A program made the position numbers and the translations under genes. Source: Duganella zoogloeoides (GTDB lineage: Bacteria > Pseudomonadota > Gammaproteobacteria > Burkholderiales > Burkholderiaceae_D). Taken from it: a stretch of 64,000 bases of DNA. This document shows, piece by piece, positions 38,765 to 48,200 of the stretch. Position 1 is the first letter of the stretch, and every line of letters starts with the position of its first letter. The DNA lies in assembly GCF_034479515.1 (NCBI RefSeq), contig NZ_CP140152.1, positions 5,456,001-5,520,000 of the forward strand, written 5' to 3'. Below the pieces are notes generated by a model. The model saw nothing but the letters and a program-made list of their open reading frames with translations, did not search any database and had not been told where the DNA came from.

Positions 38765-40014
38765 GATTTCTCCGTGGCGGCCGGCGGCAGCAGCACGATG
38801 CGTGCGCCGGCCGCAATGCCGCTTTTCAGTTCGCTGCGCACGGGACCGCGCTGGCCCAGTTCCACCTTGTGCCGCACCTGGCGCCCGTGCTCTTCGGTAT
38901 AGACGGCATGGCCGGCGCCGTCCCGCACCACGGCCAGATTGGGCACCGTCAGCGCGGCCTTGCTGGCCACCAGCTGCACCGTGCCGCGCAGCGCCTGGCC
39001 CGGTTTCAGGCCCAGCTTGCGCGCGGTGGCGGTGTCGATGGCGGCGTCGAAATCGCTGTACTTGACCGGCGACTCCTGCGACGTGGTACTGGCGCTGCTG
39101 CCCACCCGCGTGACCGTCAAGGTCAGCTCGGTGCCGGTGCCGGCCAGGCGTACCCGTACCGGCAAGCCGGTGCGCAAGCCGAACGCCTCGCCTTCGGCCA
39201 CGCTGAAGTGGGCCACCAGCTGGTCCAGGTCGGGCAAGCTGCCGAACTCCTGGCCGGCCGACTGGCTGGCGCCGATCTCGGGCTTGGTGCCGTCCCACTT
39301 GGCGGCCAGCAGGAAGACGCCGTCGTGCGGCGCCACCAGCTCCAGCGCGGCCAGGCTGTCGCGTTTTTGCCTGGCGGTCTGCACCACGCTGTCGCGCTGC
39401 GAATGCAGGACCGCGTCCTGGGCGGCCGTGCGCGCCTGCGACTGGCCATCTTTCCATTCCAGGTAGCCGCGCTTGGTACTCAAAAAGCCGACGTCGGCCA
39501 GCGCATCGAGAATCGTGTTGCGCGCGAAAATACTCAGATCGACGTTGGCGTAGCGCCGGCTCAGTCCGAGGTCGTCTTCGACCTTGGCGCGGTCGCCGGC
39601 CAGCTTGTCGCGCTCGACGGCAGCGCTGCTGGCACTGGCCTGCTCGGCCAGCGTTTTGCGCAGCAATTCCAGTTCGGCCTGCGACAGCTCCATGCGCGAT
39701 TGCGGCGCGTCGAAACGCGCCACCACCTGGCCTTTTTTCACGCTGCTGCCATCGGCTACCATGTCCACCAGCACGCGGCTGCTCCAGCCGCTGCCGGGCA
39801 CGTTGAGCGCGGTGCTGGCGGCGGCCTTGATTTCGCCATCGACCGCCAGGGTTTCGAGCCAGGGGCGCGGCGCCAGCGTTTCTGCGGCCACGCTGGCCGC
39901 AGATGGGTCGGCGTTGCAACCGGCAAGCGCGGCCACCATGGCCACCGCTGCCATCGCTGCCAGCGCGGCGGGTTTGAATACGGGCCTGGTCATGGTTGGC
40001 TGGTTGTTCCTCAT
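38761..40014 (-). CDS. Lipoprotein membrane-fusion (HlyD/MacA-type) adaptor
   Basis: A 417-residue periplasmic adaptor with lipobox LAGC (Cys33). The barrel-sandwich half-motif is VDGEIKAAASTALNVPG and VADGSSVKKGQVVARFDA. A long helical hairpin and then beta-barrel and proximal domains follow. It overlaps the genes on both sides by 4 nt. It is the third adaptor module of the operon (two are fused in the next gene upstream), so it may form a mixed ring with that protein. Confidence 0.87.
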   Translation of the reverse strand: MRNNQPTMTRPVFKPAALAAMAAVAMVAALAGCNADPSAASVAAETLAPRPWLETLAVDGEIKAAASTALNVPGSGWSSRVLVDMVADGSSVKKGQVVARFDAPQSRMELSQAELELLRKTLAEQASASSAAVERDKLAGDRAKVEDDLGLSRRYANVDLSIFARNTILDALADVGFLSTKRGYLEWKDGQSQARTAAQDAVLHSQRDSVVQTARQKRDSLAALELVAPHDGVFLLAAKWDGTKPEIGASQSAGQEFGSLPDLDQLVAHFSVAEGEAFGLRTGLPVRVRLAGTGTELTLTVTRVGSSASTTSQESPVKYSDFDAAIDTATARKLGLKPGQALRGTVQLVASKAALTVPNLAVVRDGAGHAVYTEEHGRQVRHKVELGQRGPVRSELKSGIAAGARIVLLPPAATEKS

Positions 40015-42074
40015 CGCTGCGACACCGATGGCGCGGGCTGCGCGGTGTCGGCCAACAGCACCGCCTGCACTGCCGCGCCTGGTTTAAGTCCGGCCGGTTT
40101 GCCGTCGAACTGCAATTCGACATCGCGCACGATCAGCGCTTGCGCGCGCGATTTGCCATGGAACGCGCGTCCGAGCGCCACCACGCGGGCATCGAGCGTG
40201 AGGTTGCTGCCGGGGACCGTCACGCGCGCCGCCTGGCCCACGCGCACCCGCGACGACTGCGCCTCGGGCACGCTGGCGGCCACGTACAACTGCTCGGGGT
40301 CGGCCAGCGTAGCGACCGACAGCCCCATCCACACCTGGCTGCCAGCGCTGAATTTTTGCCCGTCAAAGCTGGTGCGATATACCACCATGCCCCGGCGCGG
40401 CGCCAGCACGGCCAGCGCAGCCTTGCCCTTGACCAGCGCGGCAAGCTGCGCCTGCAATTGCGCGATCTCCGCCTGCAGCCAGGTGCGCTCGGCGTGGCGG
40501 GCGCGGATTTGTGCCTGGTGCTGGGTCACTGCCAGCGTGGCCAGGCGATTTTTCTCCACGCGGTCGATCACCAGCTTGTCGTAATCGACGCGCCGTATCA
40601 ATTCCTTCGGCATGGTGGCCTTGCGGTCGGCCTTGTCGGCATTGCTGCGCGCCTCGGCCACGGCCAGTTCGCCGGCGCGGTCGGCCTCGGCCTGGTCGAG
40701 CTTGAGCTTGTCGAGTGCGCGCAGTTTTTCCTGCAGCGCGCCCTGTTGCGTGACCAGCCTGGTCGTGACGTCGTTCGACTCGAACTGGGCGATCGGCTGG
40801 CCGGCTTCGAGCAGCGCGCCTTCCGGCGCGATCTGCGCCAGCTTGTACTGCCAGATGTAGGGAATGCTGGGCGGCGCCACCGGCAGCGCGCTGCGCGAGG
40901 CGATTTCGCCCTCGACGGTCAGCGCGTCGCTTGCCGCCACCGGCGCCGGGGCTGATGCCTGAGCTGACACAGCAGCCTTGGCCGGGCGCGGTTCCACCTG
41001 CACGCTCATGCCCGGCACCAGCGCCAGTGCGTGGCCGGCCGGCAAGCCGATCCTGACCCGGAAGTAGCGGCCCCGGCCCCAGCTGGCGCGGGCTTCCGGT
41101 GCGCTGGTGATGGACTTGATCGTTCCCGCCACCGCGCGCGTAAACGTTGCCGGCAGCGCGTCGAAACGCAGATCGACCGCCTGGCCCTCGGCCAGCCAGG
41201 GCCGGTCCGCTTCCAGCGCCCACGCGGTCACCGCCATCTCGCCATTGCCCAGCACGACGCCAGCGGCATTGCCGGGCCAGGCCGATGAACCTTCCTCGAA
41301 ACGCGTGCCCATCCACGGGCTGTAGCCGTGCACGACCACGCCGTCGCGCTGTGCGCGCACTTCCGACTGCGCCAACTGGGCAATCTGGAACGCCAGGTTA
41401 ATTTGCAATTTCCTGATTTCCAGCGCGCCGTCTTCACCGCGGCGGTCCACGGCCGCGCGCGCGCTGGCATCGGCATCGCGCTTGATCGCCAGGTCGCGCG
41501 TGGCACGGTCCAGTTCGGCCTGGTGACGGTCGTAATCGAGTGCCGAGATCTGCACCTTGGGCAGCGCCGCATCGACCTTGGCCTTGTCCAGCGCGGCCTG
41601 GGCACTGACCAGCGCTTTGCCGGTTTCCACCGCCGCCACGTCCAGGTTGGCGGTTTCGCGCTCGGCGCGGGCACGGGCCTGCTCCAGTTCGGTTTTATAG
41701 CGCTCGAGATTGGCCGCATCGGCCGTCTCGATGCGCAGCACCAGGTCGCCGGTCTTGACGTGGCTGCCTTCGGCCACGAAATTGCGCAGCACCAGCGGCG
41801 ACGAGTTCGACGGCGGCACCAGGATGGTTTGCGAGTCGAGCGCTTCGACTTCGCCGGTCAGCAGTACCGGGCGCGCGGCGGCCTCGTTGCCACGGCTGGC
41901 CGCGTCTGCTGCACTGGGGGCCGTTACCGGGGTGGCAGAGGCGTTCGGGGTTACTGCTGCGGCGACTGCTACGCCGCTGCCCCGCCCCAGTCCGAGGCCG
42001 GCAGCGACGGCCAGCGCCAGCAGCCCGGCGCCCGACAGCGCCAGCACGGCGCGCCTGCGCGTGGTGAACGTCAT
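40011..42074 (-). CDS. Tandem (double) membrane-fusion adaptor protein
   Basis: A 687-residue protein with an N-terminal signal/anchor helix behind a TTRRR start. It contains two complete adaptor modules in tandem. Module A (about 70-390) begins TGEVEALDSQTILVPP...EGSHVKTGDLVLRIE. Module B (about 395-687) begins EGEIASRSALPVAPP...EGALLEAGQPIAQFE. Each has its own coiled-coil hairpin and barrel. This is about twice the usual HlyD/MacA size. It overlaps the ATPase and lipoprotein-adaptor genes by 4 nt. Twin Arg at the N-terminus could mean Tat export, but a Sec anchor is as likely. Confidence 0.85.
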   Translation of the reverse strand: MTFTTRRRAVLALSGAGLLALAVAAGLGLGRGSGVAVAAAVTPNASATPVTAPSAADAASRGNEAAARPVLLTGEVEALDSQTILVPPSNSSPLVLRNFVAEGSHVKTGDLVLRIETADAANLERYKTELEQARARAERETANLDVAAVETGKALVSAQAALDKAKVDAALPKVQISALDYDRHQAELDRATRDLAIKRDADASARAAVDRRGEDGALEIRKLQINLAFQIAQLAQSEVRAQRDGVVVHGYSPWMGTRFEEGSSAWPGNAAGVVLGNGEMAVTAWALEADRPWLAEGQAVDLRFDALPATFTRAVAGTIKSITSAPEARASWGRGRYFRVRIGLPAGHALALVPGMSVQVEPRPAKAAVSAQASAPAPVAASDALTVEGEIASRSALPVAPPSIPYIWQYKLAQIAPEGALLEAGQPIAQFESNDVTTRLVTQQGALQEKLRALDKLKLDQAEADRAGELAVAEARSNADKADRKATMPKELIRRVDYDKLVIDRVEKNRLATLAVTQHQAQIRARHAERTWLQAEIAQLQAQLAALVKGKAALAVLAPRRGMVVYRTSFDGQKFSAGSQVWMGLSVATLADPEQLYVAASVPEAQSSRVRVGQAARVTVPGSNLTLDARVVALGRAFHGKSRAQALIVRDVELQFDGKPAGLKPGAAVQAVLLADTAQPAPSVSQR

Positions 42075-42742
42075 GCGGCGTCTCCGGCAATGCGGCCGTC
42101 GCGCAAGTGAATGGTGCGCTGGGCGCCGGCGGCAATCGCCGGATCATGTGTGACCAGCACCAGGGTCTGCCCGCCCGCGTGCAGTTCATGCAGCAGGGCC
42201 AGCACATCGGCCGCGCTGCGCGAATCAAGATTGCCGGTCGGCTCATCGGCCAGCAACAGCGCCGGCTGGTTCAGCAAGGCGCGGGCGATGGCCGCGCGCT
42301 GCAACTGGCCGCCCGACAGCTGGCCCGGCAAATGGCCGGTGCGCTGTCCCAGGCCGATGCGTTCGAGCAGCGCCACCGCGCGCGCCGCCGCACCGGGATC
42401 GGCATGGCGCGCGTAGCGCTGCGGCAGCAGCACGTTTTCCAGCACGGTCAGGCGCGGCAGCAAGTGGAACGACTGGAACACGAAGCCGATGCGACGGTTA
42501 CGCACGTCGGACGCGGCATCGTCGTCGAGCGCGGAGACTTCGTCCTCGGCCAGCCGGTAGCGGCCCGTATCGGGCCGGTCCAGCGCGCCGAGCACGTTGA
42601 GCAACGTCGATTTGCCGGAGCCGGACGGCCCCATGATGGCGACAAATTCACCGGGCGCCACGCGCAGGTCGATGCCATCGAGCGCGTGGATGGCGTTGCC
42701 GCCCTGGTGATAAGTTTTGCGAATGTTGCTCAGTTCTATCAT
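42071..42742 (-). CDS. ABC transporter ATP-binding protein (MacB/LolD type)
   Basis: A 223-residue ATPase. Walker A is GPSGSGKST (38-46), the signature is [15 protein letters not shown], Walker B is [11 protein letters not shown], and the switch His lies in LVTHDPAIA. It is the energy subunit for the MacB-like permease encoded two genes further on. It starts 39 nt after the MerR-family regulator gene, on the same strand. Confidence 0.93.
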   Translation of the reverse strand: MIELSNIRKTYHQGGNAIHALDGIDLRVAPGEFVAIMGPSGSGKSTLLNVLGALDRPDTGRYRLAEDEVSALDDDAASDVRNRRIGFVFQSFHLLPRLTVLENVLLPQRYARHADPGAAARAVALLERIGLGQRTGHLPGQLSGGQLQRAAIARALLNQPALLLADEPTGNLDSRSAADVLALLHELHAGGQTLVLVTHDPAIAAGAQRTIHLRDGRIAGDAA

Positions 42743-42781
42743 TCGGGAAGTATCCCGGCGCCTGCCGGTTTTGTCAATTAC

Positions 42782-43816
42782 TTAACTACCCCGAGCGGCA
42801 GCCGCAGCCACCATCGCCGCACGCATGAACTCGCGCATCGCCGGCGTGACGAAACCGTCGTCGGTCAACCCTGGCTCGTTGACCAGCGCCTGCCGCACCT
42901 TCTGCTGGGTAACCGGATTGTCGCTTGCGAATGAGCGGAACAGGTCGAACCAGTGGCGCGCCAGCGCCTGTACCTCGGGCGAGTCCGGCGCCCTGCCCGC
43001 ATCCATCGCGCCTTGCACCTGCGCGATCAGCGGCGGCCATTCGGAGGCGCGCTTGCCGATGTTGTCGCGCAAGAAGGCAAACTCGTCGTCGTCCAGGTAT
43101 TTGCGGTACAGCGCCAGCTTGTGCTGGCCCGAGGCTGCGATGATGAACTGCATGACCGCCGGCGTGATGCCGGTCTCGTCCTGCAGCAGCGCTTCGCGCT
43201 CGTGCATCGTGTTGAGCCTGGCAAACAGCGCCGGGTTGGCGCCGGTGCCCTGCACCACCAGCGCCATCCACTGGCGGGCGTACGCCTGCGCTTGCGGGTG
43301 GTCCGGTCCGGCGCCGGACGCCATCAGCGCGCGCACGGCGGCCACCAATGTAATCCATTCGGCCTTGACGGCGTTGGCGGGGTTGTACAGCGGCAGTTGC
43401 TTGAGTTCTTCGGGGGTAAAGTATCGATCGTACATGGTCATGAGCTCCAGGGTGGTCAGCCAATCGGCCAGTCCGGGTTCCTGCTGCTGCGCCAGTTGCT
43501 CGTGCATCGCCACCAGACGTGCACGCAAGATGGCGGCCTGGTCGATCTGTCGCGTCAGCACGGTAATCTGCTGGGCGACCACGTCGGCAAGCGGCAGGTC
43601 CGGTCTGTCCAGGGAAGCACCGATGTCGGCCAGCGACAAGCCGAACTTGCGCAGCGCCTGAATGTGATGCAGCCGGGCGATGTCGTTTCGGTTGTAGAGC
43701 CGGTAGCCGGCATCGGTGCGCGCGGAGGGCTGGAGCAGGCCGATGGCGTCGTAATGGTGGAGCGTGCGCACCGTCAACCCCGTGCGCTTGGCCAGTTCAC
43801 CTATTTTCAACAACAT
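42782..43816 (-). CDS. MerR-family regulator with duplicated TipAS-like effector domain
   Basis: A 344-residue regulator. The N-terminal MerR winged helix (KIGELAKRTGLTVRTLHHYDAIGLL) is followed by a dimerisation helix. Two tandem copies of a helical ligand-binding domain follow. Copy 1 (about 122-225) has MYDRYFTPEEL...GPDHPQAQAYARQWM...ITPAVMQFIIAA. Copy 2 (about 230-340) has LYRKYLDDDEF...APDSPEVQALARHWF...VTPAMREFMRAA. The fold resembles the TipA antibiotic-sensing domain. ATG 43816 has GGGAG 7 nt upstream; TTG at 43822 is less likely. It probably controls the exporter operon that follows. Confidence 0.88.
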   Translation of the reverse strand: MLLKIGELAKRTGLTVRTLHHYDAIGLLQPSARTDAGYRLYNRNDIARLHHIQALRKFGLSLADIGASLDRPDLPLADVVAQQITVLTRQIDQAAILRARLVAMHEQLAQQQEPGLADWLTTLELMTMYDRYFTPEELKQLPLYNPANAVKAEWITLVAAVRALMASGAGPDHPQAQAYARQWMALVVQGTGANPALFARLNTMHEREALLQDETGITPAVMQFIIAASGQHKLALYRKYLDDDEFAFLRDNIGKRASEWPPLIAQVQGAMDAGRAPDSPEVQALARHWFDLFRSFASDNPVTQQKVRQALVNEPGLTDDGFVTPAMREFMRAAMVAAAAARGS

Positions 43817-43891
43817 CGTCAAGCTCCCGTCTTTGTGCGTACAGACAGGTTGGCGCCTGACGTTGCGTGAGGGTCAAGGACTTATTTACGC

Positions 43892-44140
43892 TTATGCGGC
43901 CTCGGCGCAACCGGCCGGTTTGAACACGCGCTCGGTGGAAGCGGGATTGTTGGCCAGCTTGGCCAGCGGGCGCCGTGGCCGCGCCACCAGTTCGCCGCCG
44001 CAGTTCGGGCACTTGCCCGCCAGTTTCGACGTGGCACACGGTGCGCAGAACGTGCATTCGAACGAGCAGATGCGCGCCTCGATGGAGTCGGGCGGCAGGT
44101 CGATGTCGCAGCATTCGCAGTTGGGTCGCAGTTGCAGCAT
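43892..44140 (-). CDS. DUF1272 zinc-binding protein
   Basis: An 82-residue protein, Cys-rich in its first two-thirds: PNCECCDIDLPP, then C-x3-C-x2-C-x2-C (ICSFECTFCAPC), then CPNCGGEL. At least two zinc sites are likely. This is the DUF1272 pattern. ATG 44140 (MLQLRPN) has AGGG 7 nt upstream and matches the family start; TTG 44155 is an alternative. Function unknown. It lies 17 nt after the DUF5694 gene. Confidence 0.88.
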   Translation of the reverse strand: MLQLRPNCECCDIDLPPDSIEARICSFECTFCAPCATSKLAGKCPNCGGELVARPRRPLAKLANNPASTERVFKPAGCAEAA

Positions 44141-44157
44141 GGTGTTTCCCTTCAAGG

Positions 44158-45258
44158 TCAGTGATGGAGTACCGCATCGGTATCGACGATAGCCACATCA
44201 TGCATCTGGTTCAGATACGCTTCAAGATAAAACTTGTGGGAGGCGCCCACGATCACCAGCATGCGCATGCCAGGCGGGCTCATCGCCTCGCGGATATTGG
44301 CGGCCATGCGCAAGTTGCGCGTCTCCCAATAAGTCACGTAGCCACGGCCGTAATGCTGCGGCGATGGCTCTTCCAGTGCCGCGCCGAAGTCGCTTCTGAA
44401 GGTCAGCGCGGCCTGGCCCGGATCGTTATAGGCCCGGTACATCGCCAGCACCCCGGTAGCCGTGGTGATCTCGCTTTGCAAAGCCTTGTCGCTGTCGGTA
44501 CGCTGCGCTGTCGCCGGGTTGTCCCATGCTTTCATGATGGCCGCACCGGCCGCCTTTTGCTCTGCTTCGGACGGTTCGGGTTTGTCGGCCGTGTGGTCGT
44601 CCATCGCGTACACCCGCTCCAGTCCGACCCCGGCAGCAACTTGCGCGGCAACCAGGTAGCCCTCGTCGGGCCTGGCCATCAGCTTGTCCAGGGTTTCCAC
44701 CAGCGCGGTATCGAGGCCATCGCCCGTGCGCCGCTCCGGCGCTGGCAAGCGCAGCCACTGCACCAGTGCCGAAGCCGGCTCGCCCGCCGCCAGGAACAGC
44801 GATGCCAGTGCACGCCGCTGGGCGGCGGTGGGCATGGCCGGCCACGCGGCCAGCAGCCGCTTGGCGCGGTCGGTGGCCTCGAACACGTCGAGACCGGTCG
44901 CCGCCTGGGCGGCCGAGGTGTCGCGGCAATAGCTTTTGACGGTATCGGCGTAACGCTGCGGGTAGCGCCGCAGATTGGCGCACTGTACACCCGACAGATT
45001 CTCGATGGCGATCGCCTGCGGCCGCCACGCCGCCAGCCGCTCGTTGAGCAACTGTAAGGTCGCCGCATCGAACGGCTTGGGCAGTTGCGACAAGTGCGGC
45101 GAGCCCAGCACCATCACCTGGTTGATCTGCTCCCGCACCAGCTTGAGCATGGAAGGATCGAACGATGGCTGGTGTGGTGCGGCCGCCACCGCAGCAGCCT
45201 GGCACACCGCCGCTGCAGCCACGCCGGCCAGCAGCTTCAAGACGACAGCCTTACTCAT
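44158..45258 (-). CDS. DUF5694 / TraB-like exported protein
   Basis: A 366-residue protein with an N-terminal signal peptide (LLAGVAAAAVCQAAAVAAA). VMVLGSPHLSQL near residue 48, TRNLRMAANIREAM and MLVIVGASHKFYLEAYL near the C-terminus follow the G-x-x-H, R-N and G-x-x-H pattern of TraB/Tiki-type putative metallohydrolases, as in DUF5694. Its start overlaps the stop of the upstream M1-permease gene by 8 nt, so it is translationally coupled. A periplasmic hydrolase acting with that transporter-peptidase is a guess. Confidence 0.7.
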   Translation of the reverse strand: MSKAVVLKLLAGVAAAAVCQAAAVAAAPHQPSFDPSMLKLVREQINQVMVLGSPHLSQLPKPFDAATLQLLNERLAAWRPQAIAIENLSGVQCANLRRYPQRYADTVKSYCRDTSAAQAATGLDVFEATDRAKRLLAAWPAMPTAAQRRALASLFLAAGEPASALVQWLRLPAPERRTGDGLDTALVETLDKLMARPDEGYLVAAQVAAGVGLERVYAMDDHTADKPEPSEAEQKAAGAAIMKAWDNPATAQRTDSDKALQSEITTATGVLAMYRAYNDPGQAALTFRSDFGAALEEPSPQHYGRGYVTYWETRNLRMAANIREAMSPPGMRMLVIVGASHKFYLEAYLNQMHDVAIVDTDAVLHH

Positions 45259-48200
45259 TGCCCACCTCCTTGCGATTGTCGCCCGGCACCCGGTCGATCA
45301 TCTTGTTGTACGGGTCCACCCCCACCTCGAACGGCTGCTCCTTGACCGTCACGGTCAGCACCGGGTCGCTGCCGCGCAACAGGCGCTTTTCCAGGTACAG
45401 CACTTTTTCGTCGGCCTCCCTGGCGCCCGGAGCGCGCGCGAAGATGCCGATCTCTACCGGCTCGTCGTAGTCGCGCGCGGTTTCCTTGCCCTTGCCGTCC
45501 GCTTCGAGCTTGGCCAGGTGCAGCTTCATGGTGACGTCCCACTGGCCATCGGGACGCTTTTTGGCGGTTGCCTCGGTCACGCGGTTATCGTAGAGGACGA
45601 TCTTTTCGAACAGGTCGGTGATCAGGGCCTGCTTGTCCTGCGGCGCTTCCGCGCGCAGGTACTCGAGCAGCTCGCGGCTGGTGGTGTACGGCGCCTGCTG
45701 GTAGCCCTTGTCCTGCAGGAAGCGCTTGAGCGCGCGGTTGACCGCTTCTTCACCGATCTCGTCGCGCAGGCGGTAGAACACCAGGCTGCCCTTGCGGTAG
45801 TGGATGTACGACTGGTTCTCCACGCGGTACAACGGCAGTTCCTCGATCACTTCGCCGCCCCGGCCACGCAGGTAGGAGTCGAGCTCGAAGCGCAGGAAGC
45901 GGCGCAGCTTGTTGCGGCCGTATTCCTTCTCCATCACCATCAGCGCCGAGTATTGCGCCAGCGATTCGACCAGCATGGTCGAGCCCTGCACATTGGCGCC
46001 CACCACCTGGTGGCCCCACCACTGGTGCGCCATCTCGTGCGCGGTCACGTAGAACACGTAGTCGATATCGTTCTTGTCGCGCAGGTCGGCAATGAAACCG
46101 ATGCTTTCCGAATACGGGATGGTGTTGGCAAACGACTGGGCAAAGCTCTGGTACCTCGGGAATTCGAGGATGCGCACCTGGCGGAACTGGTACGGCGTGA
46201 AATGGGCATCGAAGTAGTCGAGCGACTTTTGCGTCGAGGTGATCATGCGCTCGACGTTGTAGCCGTGCCTGGCATCGTAATACACCTCGATCGGCACGCC
46301 GCGCCACTCGCCCTTTTTGACGTTCCAGCGCGCCGACAGGTAGGCAAAGAAGCCCACCATCGGCCGGTCCATCTTGTAGTGGAAATAGCGGCGTCCGTCC
46401 TTTTCCCAGCTGTTTTGCAGGTAGCCGGGCGCCATCGCGATCTGGTCGGCGGAGGTGGAAACGGTGGTCTCGAAATTGATCCAGTCGGTGTCGCCGAAGA
46501 CGTTGTTGGCGCGCGCCGGTTCATCTTCGAGCTTGGCCATGCGCTGCGGCTCGCCCAGTCCGCGCTTGCGGCGCTCATTGCGGTCCTGCAGCTCCAGCGA
46601 TGACTGGTAGCCGAAGCGCGGGAAGAAGGCGGTGTTGTTGAAGAAAGTGCCGTTCAGGTTGAGCTGGTCCGGTTCGCCCTTGTTGGTAAAGCCTTGCGGG
46701 TGCACATCCACCGTGAAATCGAGATCGAGCTGCGCGCCCGGGACGATCGGCTGCGCCAGCCGCAGCACGCGGAAACCGAGGTCGCGGTCGTCGATGGCGA
46801 CAGTGTGCGCAGGCAGATTGGCAAAGCGCGTGGTTACGTCCCGGTTCAGTTGCAGGCGCAGTTCGGCCAGCGGCACGCCGCTCTTGTTTTCCATCCGGTA
46901 GTGGCCACGCACGGTCACGCGGCGCTGCTCGGGATAGATATCGACGTCGGCGCGTACATCGGTCACGCGTGGCTGCGGCATGTCCTTGTACTTGCGGTAC
47001 GATTTTTCGTAGCGGGCCTGCTCGTCCATCGCCACGTTGCCCGGCTGGTAGCGGTTGAGTTGATTGGTGTTGTGGAAGATCCAGGCGCCGGTGCCGGCAA
47101 AGCCGGCCACGCACAGCGCCAGCAGCACGCCCGACGGCCCGCGCAGACGGCTACCGGCGGCGCGCACGCGACGGCGCCACGGCAGCGCCAGGCCGCGCAC
47201 CCGGAACGCCTGCGCCACCACCAGCAGCGCCAGCGTGGCGCAACCCCAGTACACGGCAAACCACGACCAGCCCCGGATGAAGTGGCCGTAGCCATTCATG
47301 TCCGAGTATTTGATTTGGGGCAGCGAAGCGAAGTTGTACAGGTTGTGGTCGAAATGCAGGGCACCGAGCACCAGCTGCGCCACCATGTAGACGACGATGG
47401 CCAGGTAGCCGACAAACTTGTTATTGACCAGCACCTGCAACACCAGCGCCAGCAAACCGAGCATGACGAAGCTGACCGAATCGAGCAGCACCGCCTTCAG
47501 GTACAGGCCAGGCTCCACCGGCGCACCGCCCTTGATCAGCTGGATGCACATCGCCGTCAGCGCACCCGCCAGCAGGAAACCGAATACCACGCCCGCCAGC
47601 GCCAGGCTCTTGGCCACCAGCGGCGCCCAGTCGGGCACCGGCAGCGCGTCGCTCACATCGGCGACCTTGAACTGGCGGTCACGGAAAATCAGTTCGCCGG
47701 CATAGAACGTCAGCACGATCAGCAGCAGGAAGCTGAAGCTGCCTTGCATGGTTTCGAGCATCATGTACGTGACCGGATACACGGTGGTGCCGAACATCGT
47801 GCTGGCCTGGCTGGCGGCGCCGATGAAGTTGGCCATGCCGAAGAACAGCATCACCAGGAACGGCACGCCCTTGAACACGGCGGCGGCGTCGAAGCGCAGG
47901 ATGTGCCAGCATTGCAGCCAGGCGGTGCCACGGCCGAAGTGCGGCGCGATGGCGGGCAGGACGCTGGCAGGCGGCACGACCGGCTCCGGCACTGCGGCGT
48001 TGGTACGCTTGCGGCCAAACCAGCGGCGGCCGGTGCCGGCGCGCTGCGGCTTGAACAGCACCAGCGTGGCGGCAAAACAGGCCAGCGCCACGCCCAGCCA
48101 CACGGCGCGGTTGGCCAGCAAATAGCCGGCGACCGGCGGCACGATGGTGTTCGATTCGGCGGACGTGAAGTAGCGGGTGGCGCGGCCAAAGGCGCGCACG

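Noticed and set aside
40015..40123. Fusion of the lipoprotein adaptor region and the MacB-like permease into one 864-residue protein
   Set aside because: The frame before 38764 reads as Arg/Gly-rich shadow of the adaptor gene. The permease begins at ATG 38764, overlapping the adaptor stop.
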